Shown here: positions 50,775 through 59,899 of the stretch, in pieces
Position numbering within the stretch: the first letter of the stretch is position 1
How the letters are laid out: the number at the start of each line of letters is the position of its first letter
The notes under the pieces: model-generated
Told to the model about the DNA's origin: nothing
Database searches by the model: none
What the model saw: only the letters and a program-made list of their open reading frames with translations
Translations under genes and position numbers: made by a program
Origin: Rhodobacterales bacterium LSUCC0387
Lineage (GTDB): Bacteria; Pseudomonadota; Alphaproteobacteria; Rhodobacterales; Rhodobacteraceae
Direction: 5' to 3'
Assembly: GCA_015689775.1 (NCBI GenBank)
Contig: WVSR01000001.1
Span: 1,515,952 to 1,579,951 of the forward strand
DNA length: 64,000 nucleotides

Positions 50775-52750
50775 TCTGCAGGTACCCCAACAGCAGCACG
50801 ATCCCGCGCGGCCCCCGCCGCGACACGGTAGCGGCGATCAGTCAGGCTTAAAGCGCCGCCAAGCGCCATGATAATCGCGCCCCCCCAAATCCAATTTGCA
50901 AAGGGTTTGATCCATGTGCGCACGGCCCACCCCCCATCCAATTGGGGATCGCCAAGCACCACATAAACATCACGGGTAAAGCCACTATCAATCCCTGCCT
51001 CTGTAGTGGGCATGCGCGCCACGGGGTATATCCGTTTTTCAGGGGTCAAAACATCCACGATATGCCCGTCTTTCGCGACTTCGACAAAGGCCATGGTCGA
51101 GATATAATTCGGCCCCCGCACCTCCCGCACATCGCGCACCGTCAAATGATAAGCGGCCACATCGAATTCTTCACCAATTTGCGCCACTCGGATATCTTCG
51201 ATTTGATAGGTGACCAAAGCCCCCACACCAATAAAGGTGATGCCAAGCCCTGCATGGGCGAAGGCCTTGCCCCAATCGGCGCGCGGAAGGCGTGTCAGAC
51301 GGATAAATTTTGCAGCAATCTCACGCCCCTGCCCTGTGCGCTGCCACAAATCAACGGTAGCCCCTGCAACCAGCCAGACCCCAAGCGCAAGGCTAATTAA
51401 CCCCGCCAAAGAGCGCCCCGTTCCAAGCGCATAAAACAAACCCAAAAGCGCGATGGTTAGAAGGGCCACGCCACTCATCAGACGCATGGCACGGCCAAGC
51501 AGTGCGCGTTTCCACGGCAACACCGCGCCAATGGGCAAGGCCACCGCAATGGCAAAGGCAAATGGCGTGAAAGCCGCATTAAAAAAGGGTGGCCCCACCG
51601 AAACAGTGCGGCCCCAGAACATCTCTGCAACCAAGGGCCAGATTGTGCCGATAAACACGACAAAGGATGACACCGCGAGAAGAAGGTTATTCAAGACCAA
51701 ACCGCTTTCGCGGCTCACGGTTGAAAAGACACCTTTGGCCTCCATCGCCCCTGCTCGGAAAGCATAGAGTGTAAAGGCCCCGCCCATGAAAACGGCCAAG
51801 ATCATCAGGATAAACATCCCGCGCTCTGGATCATTGGCAAAGGCGTGAACCGAAGTGATGATGCCCGAACGCACGATGAATGTGCCGATTAGCGAGAAAC
51901 CGAAGGCCAAAATCGCCAAGAGAATTGTCCAACTTTTCAGCGCCTCGCGTTTTTCCACCACAATGGCCGAATGCAGAAGGGCGGCCGCAATTAACCACGG
52001 CATGAAAGAGGCGTTTTCAACAGGATCCCAGAACCAGAACCCACCCCATCCAAGCTCGTAATAAGCCCACCAAGACCCAAGTCCGATTCCGATGGTCAGA
52101 AAAACCCACGCGGCCAATGTCCAAGGGCGCACCCATCTGGCCCATGCGGCATCAACGCGCCCTTCAATCAAGGCGGCCACCGCGAACGAAAACGCCATGC
52201 TGAGGCCGACATAGCCCAAGTATAAAAACGGCGGGTGGAAGGCGAGACCAGGATCTTGCAGAAGCGGATTCAAATCTTGGCCATTAAAGGGCGGCAATTC
52301 GAGCCGCAAAAACGGGTTCGATGTAAACAAAATGAAGGCGTAAAACGCAATCCCCACCGAAGATTGCACAGCCAAAACGCGCGCTCGCAGGCGGGGGGGT
52401 AAATTTCCACCGAACCAAGCAGCTGAAGCCCCAAATAGTGCCAAAATCAAAACCCAAAGAAGAAGTGAGCCTTCATGATTGCCCCAGACACCGCTGATTT
52501 TATAGAGCAGTGGCTTATCCGTATGGGAATTAGCAACAACCAAATTCAGCGAAAAATCAGAGGTCACAAAGGCATAAGTCAGTGCGGCAAAGGAAATCGC
52601 CACAAGCGCGAATTGCCAACTTGCTGCGGGGCCAGCAACCGCCATCCATGCGCTCCAATTTTTATGTGCGCCAATCATTGGCACAATCATTTGAAACACA
52701 GCCACGGCAAAGGCCAAAACCAAAGCAAAATGGCCAAATTCAACGATCAT
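50771..52750 (-). CDS. ccmF: Heme lyase CcmF
   Basis: A 659-residue inner-membrane protein with about 15 hydrophobic segments. The heme-handling WWD domain WGGFWFWDPVENASFMPWL lies near residue 235. Conserved histidines are in WGNHEGSLLLW near 90, GLAFHPPFLYLG near 170, AALLHSAIVVEKRE and IITSVHAFANDPERG. It attaches heme to apocytochrome c with CcmH. It is coupled to ccmH by an ATGA overlap. The ccmE gene that often precedes ccmF is not present; a pseudogene is there instead. Confidence 0.94.
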   Translation of the reverse strand: MIVEFGHFALVLAFAVAVFQMIVPMIGAHKNWSAWMAVAGPAASWQFALVAISFAALTYAFVTSDFSLNLVVANSHTDKPLLYKISGVWGNHEGSLLLWVLILALFGASAAWFGGNLPPRLRARVLAVQSSVGIAFYAFILFTSNPFLRLELPPFNGQDLNPLLQDPGLAFHPPFLYLGYVGLSMAFSFAVAALIEGRVDAAWARWVRPWTLAAWVFLTIGIGLGSWWAYYELGWGGFWFWDPVENASFMPWLIAAALLHSAIVVEKREALKSWTILLAILAFGFSLIGTFIVRSGIITSVHAFANDPERGMFILMILAVFMGGAFTLYAFRAGAMEAKGVFSTVSRESGLVLNNLLLAVSSFVVFIGTIWPLVAEMFWGRTVSVGPPFFNAAFTPFAFAIAVALPIGAVLPWKRALLGRAMRLMSGVALLTIALLGLFYALGTGRSLAGLISLALGVWLVAGATVDLWQRTGQGREIAAKFIRLTRLPRADWGKAFAHAGLGITFIGVGALVTYQIEDIRVAQIGEEFDVAAYHLTVRDVREVRGPNYISTMAFVEVAKDGHIVDVLTPEKRIYPVARMPTTEAGIDSGFTRDVYVVLGDPQLDGGWAVRTWIKPFANWIWGGAIIMALGGALSLTDRRYRVAAGAARDRAAVGVPAE

Positions 52751-52872
52751 CTCTGCCCTCCTTCATCACAACGCGGCCCGCATGATCCAGATTTTGCCGT
52801 CCGTCCGCGGCAAACAGTAACGACAAAGCCGACCGCATCCAAGGGGTTGGGGCGAAAGAGCCGCACCCCTGA

Positions 52873-53409
52873 TCAAAGCGCCGTAATAAACGAGGCGACA
52901 TCTAAGCGCCCGGTCAGTGCCGTTAAGACGCCGCGCATCACGTCGCGCCCCTCCCACGCGCCCATTTGGCTGGTAAAACTTTTGGCAAAAGCGGTGCCAA
53001 CACTATCGCCACGTAAGGTTGCTTTACGCTTGGGACTGCCCCCATTTCGGTCACTTTGGCGTGGATCGAATGGCCCTTTTCACCAAAATATCCAAAAAGC
53101 TGACGGGAAAGGCACGGTCTTCATAAGGCGCAAGACCAATTTTCTTAGCGCGCAACACAAAGGCATCATGCATTTTAAACCCTACGCTGCCCACCTCGGC
53201 CAGACCCGACAGATCTCCCTTCACATCGGAGAAGAACACCGGCACGCCTTGCACGGGGAAAGTCTCGGTCATGATTTGAAGGGTGATGGTTTTGCGCGTT
53301 CCCGTTGCGCCTGCAATCAGCCCGTAGCGATTAGCGTATTTCAGAAAGGCTGCCGCGCCGTGGCATAATTCGCTCCGCCGCCACCGATAAAAATGGCCTC
53401 ATCCGACAT
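52873..53409 (-). pseudogene. HerA-like (DUF853/YjgR) ATPase, frameshifted and internally deleted
   Basis: Leftward fragments in three frames rebuild the two ends of one gene. SDEAIFIGGGGANYAT starts at 53409; after a shift, FLKYANRYGLIAGATGT and GVPVFFSDVKGDLSGL give the P-loop region; another shift gives FGEKGHSIHAKVTEMG. The sequence then jumps to the C-terminal tail PKRKATLRGDSVGTAFAKSF and a stop at 52873. About 300 central residues, including the rest of the ATPase, are missing. The Walker A reads GATGTRKT instead of GATGTGKT. The intact family has about 500 residues. It lies directly before ccmF. Confidence 0.78.
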
Positions 53410-53635
53410 ATTTAATACCAAAATTTTGCAGCCCTGCTAACACAATGCATTCGTAACGCTTTTCTCCCAGTATGATTTGCAATGATGCTGATGCTTGTGT
53501 GTTTTGTATCCTCTCCTTGGGTGTTGGCGTCATTGTTCTCCCTGTGGACTGGCCGCGTCACGCATCTCTCATGGCACGGCTTTTTTGTGTCCCAGCGACG
53601 CGCCGCAAAAATCTTAGTTTCAGAAAAAACCCCTG

Positions 53636-53664
53636 TTGACGGAATAAAAATCCTGAAATAGCGT
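53636..53664 (+). promoter_or_regulatory. Candidate promoter of small RNA
   Basis: TTGACG at 53636-53641, a 17-base spacer and TAGCGT at 53659-53664. The -35 is strong and the -10 moderate. The DNA before it (53410-53635) holds no gene I recognise. A strong terminator lies 60-90 bases downstream, with no coding frame between. Confidence 0.5.
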
Positions 53665-53665
53665 T

Positions 53666-53756
53666 TACGACAGTAAGTCGGCTAGTCCGGCAGGGAGCAA
53701 CAATTCAGTCGCAAAGACTGGACAAAAAAGAGCCTTGTTTTGAGGCTCTTTTTTGT
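53666..53756 (+). ncRNA. Candidate small non-coding RNA
   Basis: About 85-90 bases between a TTGACG promoter and a strong terminator, with no plausible coding frame. Features are a segment CTAGTCCGGCAGGGAGC, a hairpin CAGTC-GCAAA-GACTG at 53706-53720, and the terminal hairpin. The first part can also pair TTTACGAC with GTCGCAAA, enclosing the GGCA loop. That loop vaguely recalls the SRP RNA tip, but the match is imperfect and the predicted arms are too short. It lies between the HerA pseudogene and ialB. Function and family unknown. Confidence 0.5.
53724..53756 (+). terminator. Strong rho-independent terminator
   Basis: A perfect 12-bp stem AAAAAAGAGCCT/AGGCTCTTTTTT with a 7-base loop and a T6 tract. 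It ends 131 bases before the ialB start codon and so closes a transcript that begins upstream, not ialB. Confidence 0.9.
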
Positions 53757-53887
53757 TGGGAACGCGCGGCATCGAAAACATGGCAATTCTGCCCCACGCA
53801 TGGGAATTTAATTTGTATCGAGCCACACCCGCCGACAAGCCTGCTAGGCGTTGTTGGCGCGTGGGTCTTCTGACACGTGAGGATATT

Positions 53888-54400
53888 ATGATCCGATTTT
53901 TACGTCACCTTTTGCACACGGTTCTGGCTCTGGCGCTTTCCGGGGGCATTGCCCCAAAGGCCATCGCCCAAGACACTGAAACCTTTGGCGCATGGACGAA
54001 ATTTTGCAACGGCGAGGGCGATGCACAAACCTGTCTGATTTCGCAAGTTCTGCAAGATACGGATGGTAATAACGTGGCCGAGGTCAGCATTGCCGATGTC
54101 ATCGATGGCGGCGATACAGTTGGCGCGATCAGCATTGCAACGCCGCTTGATACGCTGCTTTTACCGGGTGTTAGGTTCAAGGTCGATGAATTCGATGAGA
54201 ACCGCTTGCCGTTCAATTTCTGCCAACCCGGTGGATGTGTGGTGCAAATCGGGCTGACCCAAGACAATATTGACGTCTTCATAGGGGCTACGGCCGCTGC
54301 TGTCACCATCGTGCCAGTCGCAACGCCCGATACAGAGGTTGCCCTAACACTATCTTTTGAAGGGTTCACCACAGCCTTTACCAGCCTTCAGCCTGAATAA
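53888..54400 (+). CDS. Invasion-associated locus B (IalB) family protein
   Basis: A 170-residue exported protein. A signal peptide HTVLALALSGGIAPKAIAQ covers residues 9-27. The IalB domain follows, with FGAWTKFCNGEGDAQTCLISQVLQDTDG and RLPFNFCQPGGCVVQIGLT carrying four cysteines likely to form disulfides. The ATG at 53888 has GAGGA 6 bases before it. The family is named for a Bartonella invasion factor, but free-living alphaproteobacteria carry it with an unknown envelope role. It converges on the ketosynthase gene. Confidence 0.8.
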   Translation: MIRFLRHLLHTVLALALSGGIAPKAIAQDTETFGAWTKFCNGEGDAQTCLISQVLQDTDGNNVAEVSIADVIDGGDTVGAISIATPLDTLLLPGVRFKVDEFDENRLPFNFCQPGGCVVQIGLTQDNIDVFIGATAAAVTIVPVATPDTEVALTLSFEGFTTAFTSLQPE

Positions 54401-54422
54401 ACCCCAAAAAGCTGTATCCCGC

Positions 54423-55634
54423 TCAGGGCGCTGCTTTTAGCGCCAAAACCGCGTTCAACCCTCCAAAAGCAAAGGCGTTAGAGAGAACTGCATCAACCTT
54501 GGCCTCTCGAGCCTCGTTGGGAACAACATCAAGGGCGCATTCAGGGTCGGGTTCTTCATAGCCGATGGTGGGCGCAATCACCCCATCCCGCAGCGCCATG
54601 ATACAGGCCAAAAGCTCAACCGCGCCTGTGCCGCCAATCAAATGCCCGTGCATCGATTTCGTGGACGAGACCATCAGATCATCGGCGTGATGCCCAAAGA
54701 CATCCGCGACAGCAGCACATTCCACCTTGTCATTAACCGCCGTGCCCGTGCCATGCGCATTAATATAGCAAATATCCTCAGGGTTCAGCCGCGCATCTTT
54801 GAGCGCGCCTGAAATTGCGCGCCCTGCCCCTTGCTTGGAAGGCATGACAATATCCGCCGCGTCCGATGTCATGGCGAATCCCACGACTTCGGCCAAAATC
54901 TCGGCGCCACGCCGTTTCGCGTGATCATATTCTTCGAACACAAACACCGCGGCCCCTTCGCCCTGCACCATCCCATTGCGGTTGGCCGAAAACGGGCGGC
55001 AGGCATCTTTGGACATGACCCGTAAACCTTCCCAGGCTTTCACCCCACCAAAGGACAACATCGCCTCGGACCCGCCCGTGACCATCACGTCACAGGCCCC
55101 ACCGCGGATCAATTGAAAGGCCAAACCCATCGCATGGTTTGACGAGGCACAGGCCGTGGCGACCGAAAAGGACGGCCCCTTAAGGTTCCATTCCATCGAC
55201 ACATGACTGGCTGCGGCATTGTTCATCAGCTTGGGAACCACAAAGGGGTGAACGCGATTTTTCCCCTCTTCATACACAGTGCGATAATTCTCGTCCCATG
55301 TATTAACACCGCCCCCTGCCGTGCCTAGAACCACGCCCGCCCGCGTGGCCGCCTCGCCCCCAAAGACAAGGCCAGAATGATCCAAAGCTTGATGCGCGGC
55401 AATCAAAGTGAATTGGGTAAAGCGGTCATAAAGCGCGATTTGCTGGCGATTGAACAGCGCCTCAGGAACGTAGCCTGTCACCTGCGCCCCAATTTTGACG
55501 GACAGCCGATCCACATCGCGCAAATCAAGCGGGCCAATCCCGCATTTGCCTTCGCGCATCGCCACCAAGGTGGTCGGCACATCATGCCCTAATGCGTTGA
55601 TCGTGCCCTGACCCGTGATAACAACACGTCTCAT
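54423..55634 (-). CDS. Beta-ketoacyl-ACP synthase (FabF-like)
   Basis: A 403-residue condensing enzyme. The catalytic cysteine is in VATACASSNHAMG near 165, and the two histidines in NAHGTGTAVND near 298 and KSMHGHLIGGTGAVE near 335, giving the Cys-His-His set. It elongates acyl chains on ACP. It overlaps the adjoining ACP gene by one base and lies near lpxD, so it may serve a special acyl chain, for instance for lipid A, rather than general fatty acid synthesis. That link is inference. Confidence 0.88.
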   Translation of the reverse strand: MRRVVITGQGTINALGHDVPTTLVAMREGKCGIGPLDLRDVDRLSVKIGAQVTGYVPEALFNRQQIALYDRFTQFTLIAAHQALDHSGLVFGGEAATRAGVVLGTAGGGVNTWDENYRTVYEEGKNRVHPFVVPKLMNNAAASHVSMEWNLKGPSFSVATACASSNHAMGLAFQLIRGGACDVMVTGGSEAMLSFGGVKAWEGLRVMSKDACRPFSANRNGMVQGEGAAVFVFEEYDHAKRRGAEILAEVVGFAMTSDAADIVMPSKQGAGRAISGALKDARLNPEDICYINAHGTGTAVNDKVECAAVADVFGHHADDLMVSSTKSMHGHLIGGTGAVELLACIMALRDGVIAPTIGYEEPDPECALDVVPNEAREAKVDAVLSNAFAFGGLNAVLALKAAP

Positions 55635-55897
55635 CAGTACTGCTCGGCCACGAGTTTTTCCACCGCAGCCACAATCGCCGCAACCGATGAGATGTCAAAA
55701 TCGCTTTTGTCAGGCTCATTGGCGTTGAAGGGCACCTGAATGTCGAATTCTTCTTCGATAGCAAAGATCGCTTCGACCAACCCTAACGAGTCGATCCCCA
55801 AATCTTCGAGTGTTTTTTTAGGCGAGACATCGCTTGTCTCAAGCACCGCTTGTTCTGCAATGATCTTGATGATCCGCTCAGAAACATCTCCAGACAT
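55634..55897 (-). CDS. Acyl carrier protein
   Basis: An 87-residue acidic carrier protein. The phosphopantetheine serine is in DLGIDSLGLVEAIFAIEEEFDIQVPF near residue 37. A longer loop FNANEPDKSDFDISSV before the last helix sets it apart from the housekeeping AcpP (about 77 residues). It is the private partner of the ketosynthase whose start codon overlaps its stop. It follows lpxD by 32 bp on the same strand, which hints at a carrier for lipid A acyl groups, as with AcpXL in rhizobia. Confidence 0.88.
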   Translation of the reverse strand: MSGDVSERIIKIIAEQAVLETSDVSPKKTLEDLGIDSLGLVEAIFAIEEEFDIQVPFNANEPDKSDFDISSVAAIVAAVEKLVAEQY

Positions 55898-55929
55898 AAA
55901 ACCTTGCCTCCATCAGCATATCCAAAGGC

Positions 55930-57021
55930 CTAGCCTTTCGGATTGATCAATTTCTTCTCAAGCGCCGCCACGGTTTTTGCAAGACGCGGCAATCGCCTAA
56001 GCGCCTTATACATCTCGATATGTGTCTCTATTTTGACAGCTGGGCTGCCCATCACCATTCTACCCGATGGAAGGCTAGAATAAATCTTGGTGGCTCCTGC
56101 AGCGACCACATCAGAGCCGATCTCGATATTATCGGAGACACCACATTGCCCGCCCAAAACCACGCGATCGCCCACACTACAAGATCCGGCAAACCCGACC
56201 TGCCCGCAGAGCAGGCAATCGCGACCAATGCGGCAATTGTGGCCTATATGAACTAAATTATCGATCTTCGTGCCTGATCCGATTTCCGTATTGGCCACTG
56301 TACCGCGGTCAATCGCAGCGCCTGCGCCAATTTCGACATCATCACCGATGACGACACGCCCCAAGGAATGAATGCGCGCCCAAGATTGCGGGGTCTGCGC
56401 CGCGTCTGATTTACCTAAAGATTGGCGGGCAATTTCGACTTGGGATTTTTCTGGGGTAACGAAAGAGAATCCATCCCCCCCAATCACCGCATTGGGTTGA
56501 ATGATCACACGATCCCCAATTTGCACATGATGCGCAATGCGCACACCCGCATGGATCAACGCATCAGCACCAATTTCCGCGCCTTCGGCAATGCTGACAT
56601 GCGGGGCGATGCGGGCACGTGGCCCTATGATGACACCCGCCCCGATCACCACAAAAGGCCCGATGGCGGCATCCGCACCAATTTGGGCGCTTGGGTCAAT
56701 GACAGCGCTGAGGTGGATCCCCACTGTGATCTGCGGCCCTTGATCCATTAGGGCTGTTACACCCGCCATCGCATAGCGCGGGCGGGCAATTAAAATCGCC
56801 GCCTCTAATCCAAGAGCCTGCCAATCCGTGCCCTCGGCAACAATCGCGGCCTTGGCCTGTCCTTTGGCCAAATCAGGAAGATATTTTTTTGACATCGCCA
56901 ACGCCAGATGATCAGCTGCTGCCGCGGCGGGCTCGGACAGGCGAGAGACGACCAATCCAACCGCGCCTTCGGCCTTTGCGCCCAATTCTTTGGCGATATG
57001 CTCAATGCTACTGCCAGCCAT
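55930..57021 (-). CDS. lpxD: UDP-3-O-acylglucosamine N-acyltransferase
   Basis: A 363-residue enzyme adding the second hydroxyacyl chain in lipid A synthesis. An N-terminal uridine-binding domain (1-110) includes [14 protein letters not shown] left-handed beta-helix follows, with [20 protein letters not shown] near 108 and [28 protein letters not shown] near 245; the histidine of HIGHNC is catalytic. It is followed by ACP and ketosynthase genes rather than by fabZ and lpxA, which lie 6.5 kb further on in the same direction. Confidence 0.93.
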   Translation of the reverse strand: MAGSSIEHIAKELGAKAEGAVGLVVSRLSEPAAAAADHLALAMSKKYLPDLAKGQAKAAIVAEGTDWQALGLEAAILIARPRYAMAGVTALMDQGPQITVGIHLSAVIDPSAQIGADAAIGPFVVIGAGVIIGPRARIAPHVSIAEGAEIGADALIHAGVRIAHHVQIGDRVIIQPNAVIGGDGFSFVTPEKSQVEIARQSLGKSDAAQTPQSWARIHSLGRVVIGDDVEIGAGAAIDRGTVANTEIGSGTKIDNLVHIGHNCRIGRDCLLCGQVGFAGSCSVGDRVVLGGQCGVSDNIEIGSDVVAAGATKIYSSLPSGRMVMGSPAVKIETHIEMYKALRRLPRLAKTVAALEKKLINPKG

Positions 57022-57073
57022 GTGAGATGCGCCTTACTCCTGCTACGGCCCGACCAAGGGGCCACTCTTGCCT

Positions 57074-58798
57074 TTAACTTGAGATCGCCGCAACGGAAAC
57101 CCCCGCCGCTTCTAGCGCCTGCCACAAATCGGCATTGCGCCCATAAATATCGGCGCGATGCCGCAGTCGCCCATCGGGATCCACGAAGGATGTCCAATAG
57201 ACTAAATGCACGGGGATCGGTGTTTCAAGCCGCACAGTTGTTTCGCGACCCGTTGCAAGGATGCGCGCGAAATAGACTTCGGGATTGTCCACTTGAGGGG
57301 CAAGAAGATGATAGGCGAAATCAAACGGATCTTGCAGCCGCACGCAGCCATGGCTATAAGCCCGCGTCTCGCGCGCGAAGAGGTTTTTTGCAGGTGTGTC
57401 ATGCAGGTAAATGTTCCACGGATTCGGGAACATGAATTTCACCAACCCCAAGGCATTGCTGCTCGACGGGGCTTGGCGAAGTGTGTAGGGGAATGTGCTT
57501 GCCGTATATTGGGTGAAATCCACCTGCGCGCGATCGACAACTTGCCCCCCGCTCCACAATTCCAACTGACTTTGCGCAGTGGGGTCTTCTTGCAATTGCG
57601 GCAAATATTCGCGTGTGATGATTGAACGGGGCACCGTCCAACTGGGGTTAATAACCATATATTCCATTACGTCCGAGAATTCGGGCGTGTGACGGAGTGG
57701 ATCGGGGTCACCAACAACCGAACGGGTTGAGAACGTAACGACATCTTGATCCACCACAGTAGTATGGAAGTCAGGGATATTGACCAAGACATGGCGCTCA
57801 CCACGGTCAAAATTCATCCAACGTTGCCGCTCCATTGCCAAGATCACATCTTTGAGACGCGTTTCGGCATCGACATTGATAGCGGCCAATGTATTGGCGC
57901 CAACAATTCCATCTTGGGTTAACCCGTTATCCGCTTGAAAGCGCATCACCGACCCGACCAGTCTATCGTCGAACATGGGTGGCGCGAGCGCTTCGGTCAC
58001 CGTTTGCGCATCATTTGCGTTTGATAGGGTCACAGATGCGGAACTGGGCTCTTCGGGGAGATATCCCATCGCTTGCAGCCGCGTGATCAAGGCCGCGACA
58101 GCGGGCCCTTGGTCGCCCAACTCCAGTCTTTCGGCCACCACAGGCGCCCCCCATCCGCCCGCTTCAACCACGCGTGCCAAATCAAACATTGCGCGCTGAA
58201 GGCGGACGTATTGCGGATGCTGTGGTGTCAAATTTGACAAATATATCATAGGATTATCAGCCGCAGCGTAACCTGATAGCAAGGCCTCACTACTTTGGCG
58301 TGGCGTAGTTTTATGGATGCCTTCGGCCAAGGTTGCAGGCTCTAGCACCCCTGCGCTGATATCTTGTGAATAGTCCAGATAGGTCAAAGCCGCGCGCAAT
58401 TCGGTTGCAATATCTGTCCCTGTTGTAAAAGCCGCGCGTAAACCTGCGATGTCATAAGTCGCGCGCGGCAGGCCGTGATCGCCTGATGCCTCAAGGGCCG
58501 CAAGCAGCGCAGCACGCCTCATTTCAAATTCTGGCCCGTCGCCCGTCCAAATTGGTGCAAAGTCGCGTGCGGCATAAAAGGCGAATACCTCAGGATGGTT
58601 TGCAAAGCCGGCCGCCATCGCCTCGCGCGCGGCGACATCCTGCCAGAACTGCACCGATGATGCCGGTGAAGTGACCACCGTGGCAGGCAGGCTTTGCGCG
58701 ACAGCAGCGCCTGCAATGATCACGCCTAAGCCCATCCCAGTCACCAACTCAACCCAAAAACCAGTTCTTTCGAAACCCACGATAATACCTATTTTCAA
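57074..58798 (-). CDS. Murein L,D-transpeptidase (YcbB/LdtD-like)
   Basis: A 574-residue envelope enzyme. A hydrophobic signal segment MGLGVIIAGAAVAQSL is near residues 22-37. A peptidoglycan-binding region has LELGDQGPAVAALITRLQAMGYL and LTQDGIVGANTLAAIN near 225-310. The YkuD catalytic domain near 345-545 has YSHGCVRLQDPFDFA, whose cysteine forms 3-3 cross-links. It may start at 58798 or at the internal ATG at 58735. It diverges from a DUF882 endopeptidase-like gene, so one intergenic region controls a peptidoglycan pair. Confidence 0.9.
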   Translation of the reverse strand: MKIGIIVGFERTGFWVELVTGMGLGVIIAGAAVAQSLPATVVTSPASSVQFWQDVAAREAMAAGFANHPEVFAFYAARDFAPIWTGDGPEFEMRRAALLAALEASGDHGLPRATYDIAGLRAAFTTGTDIATELRAALTYLDYSQDISAGVLEPATLAEGIHKTTPRQSSEALLSGYAAADNPMIYLSNLTPQHPQYVRLQRAMFDLARVVEAGGWGAPVVAERLELGDQGPAVAALITRLQAMGYLPEEPSSASVTLSNANDAQTVTEALAPPMFDDRLVGSVMRFQADNGLTQDGIVGANTLAAINVDAETRLKDVILAMERQRWMNFDRGERHVLVNIPDFHTTVVDQDVVTFSTRSVVGDPDPLRHTPEFSDVMEYMVINPSWTVPRSIITREYLPQLQEDPTAQSQLELWSGGQVVDRAQVDFTQYTASTFPYTLRQAPSSSNALGLVKFMFPNPWNIYLHDTPAKNLFARETRAYSHGCVRLQDPFDFAYHLLAPQVDNPEVYFARILATGRETTVRLETPIPVHLVYWTSFVDPDGRLRHRADIYGRNADLWQALEAAGVSVAAISS

Positions 58799-59202
58799 AC
58801 GAACCCCTACGCCAAATATGGGGAAGAAGGCCCGCGGCGTCCATGTCCAATCGCGGCGGAACGATCGGTCGCGCGTCGCACCTATGCAGCGTTGCGACAG
58901 ATGTTTTTTAACCTTCTCATGGGTCTGATGGCCGCCATTAGGCGAAACAAGTATCGGAGCAGATGAATTTTTACTTGTAAACAGAGCATTACACCGAATG
59001 GCAAATTTCCGCCGAATCGAAAGACCCCGCCCGCTAAGAGGTTAATCAATGCTTTCACAATCATTTCACCTGTGTCATATTTCGTGAAACAACGTGCGAA
59101 TAAAAACCGCCCGCTGCCATTCACGCTGGATCCGTCCAGCTCAGGGACCGAGGCACCCGTAGTAAGTGTAGTGGTAATCAGGGCAGAAGCATGGGGACTG
59201 GA
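58799..59202. other. Divergent intergenic region, no gene recognised
   Basis: A 404-base region between the L,D-transpeptidase (leftward) and the DUF882 protein (rightward) that should hold both promoters. Short open frames occur on both strands but have no recognisable similarity, signal or ribosome site. No strong terminator or repeat was seen. Confidence 0.5.
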
Positions 59203-59757
59203 ATGAGATTGATTAGCCGTAGGGGCTTATTGCGGGCATTTGCTGCGACTACGATCGCGGCTGCACCTGTATCGGCCAACGCCTTTGGGATTTTGCGCGG
59301 CGCAGGCGATTTTCGCAAATTGCGCATGCACAATGGCCGCACTGGCGAAACGCTGGATATGATTTACTGGATTGACGGCGACTATATTCGCCCCTCGATT
59401 GAAGAAATCAGCTACTTCATGCGCGATTGGCGCCAGAATGAGGTGCATGCGATTGACCCGCGCACCCTCGACATAATGGCGGCCTCTCATAACCTGTTGG
59501 ATACAAACGAACCTTATCTGTTGTTGTCTGGCTATCGCTCGCCTGCAACCAACGCTACGCTGCGTCAACGCTCGTCAGGTGTTGCGCGCAACTCACTCCA
59601 TATGCTTGGCGAGGCGGCAGATTTGCGCCTCACTTCCCGCAGCGTCAGTCAGATTGCCCGGGCTGCGGAAAGCTGCGCCGCGGGTGGGGTTGGGCGGTAT
59701 TCGCGCTCAAACTTTGTGCATATGGATTGCGGCGATGTCCGCCATTGGGGCGGGTAA
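59203..59757 (+). CDS. DUF882/YcbK-family murein endopeptidase-like protein (M15 fold), Tat-type signal
   Basis: A 184-residue exported protein. ISRRGLLRAFAATTIAAAPVSANA forms a twin-arginine leader. The zinc-site motifs of the LAS/M15 fold are SGYRSPATNATLRQ near 104, SLHMLGEAADLRL near 125 (H and D) and FVHMDCGDVRHWG at the end. E. coli MepK of this family cleaves 3-3 cross-links, which the divergent L,D-transpeptidase makes. The ATG at 59203 is preferred to one at 59191. Confidence 0.88.
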   Translation: MRLISRRGLLRAFAATTIAAAPVSANAFGILRGAGDFRKLRMHNGRTGETLDMIYWIDGDYIRPSIEEISYFMRDWRQNEVHAIDPRTLDIMAASHNLLDTNEPYLLLSGYRSPATNATLRQRSSGVARNSLHMLGEAADLRLTSRSVSQIARAAESCAAGGVGRYSRSNFVHMDCGDVRHWGG

Positions 59758-59899
59758 GTCAGTCGATATTCGGCTCAATTCGGCATAAGGCGCGCTTTTT
59801 TCCCGCGTAACGTCTTTGTGTGCCTTGAAATTCTCACTGGATAATTTGCGCGGCGCACCCACATTATGGCTCAGACCCCGAAAGAGTGAGCCGTTTCTC

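Noticed and set aside
52475..53368. A rightward frame of 297 codons
   Set aside because: It crosses the start of ccmF and the HerA-like pseudogene on the opposite strand; no recognisable domain.
53666..53756. The small RNA as the 4.5S SRP RNA
   Set aside because: The tip reads CCGGCAGGGAGC instead of CCGGAAGGAAGC, the loop is not a GNRA type, and the arms are too short for the promoter seen. Kept as an unassigned RNA.
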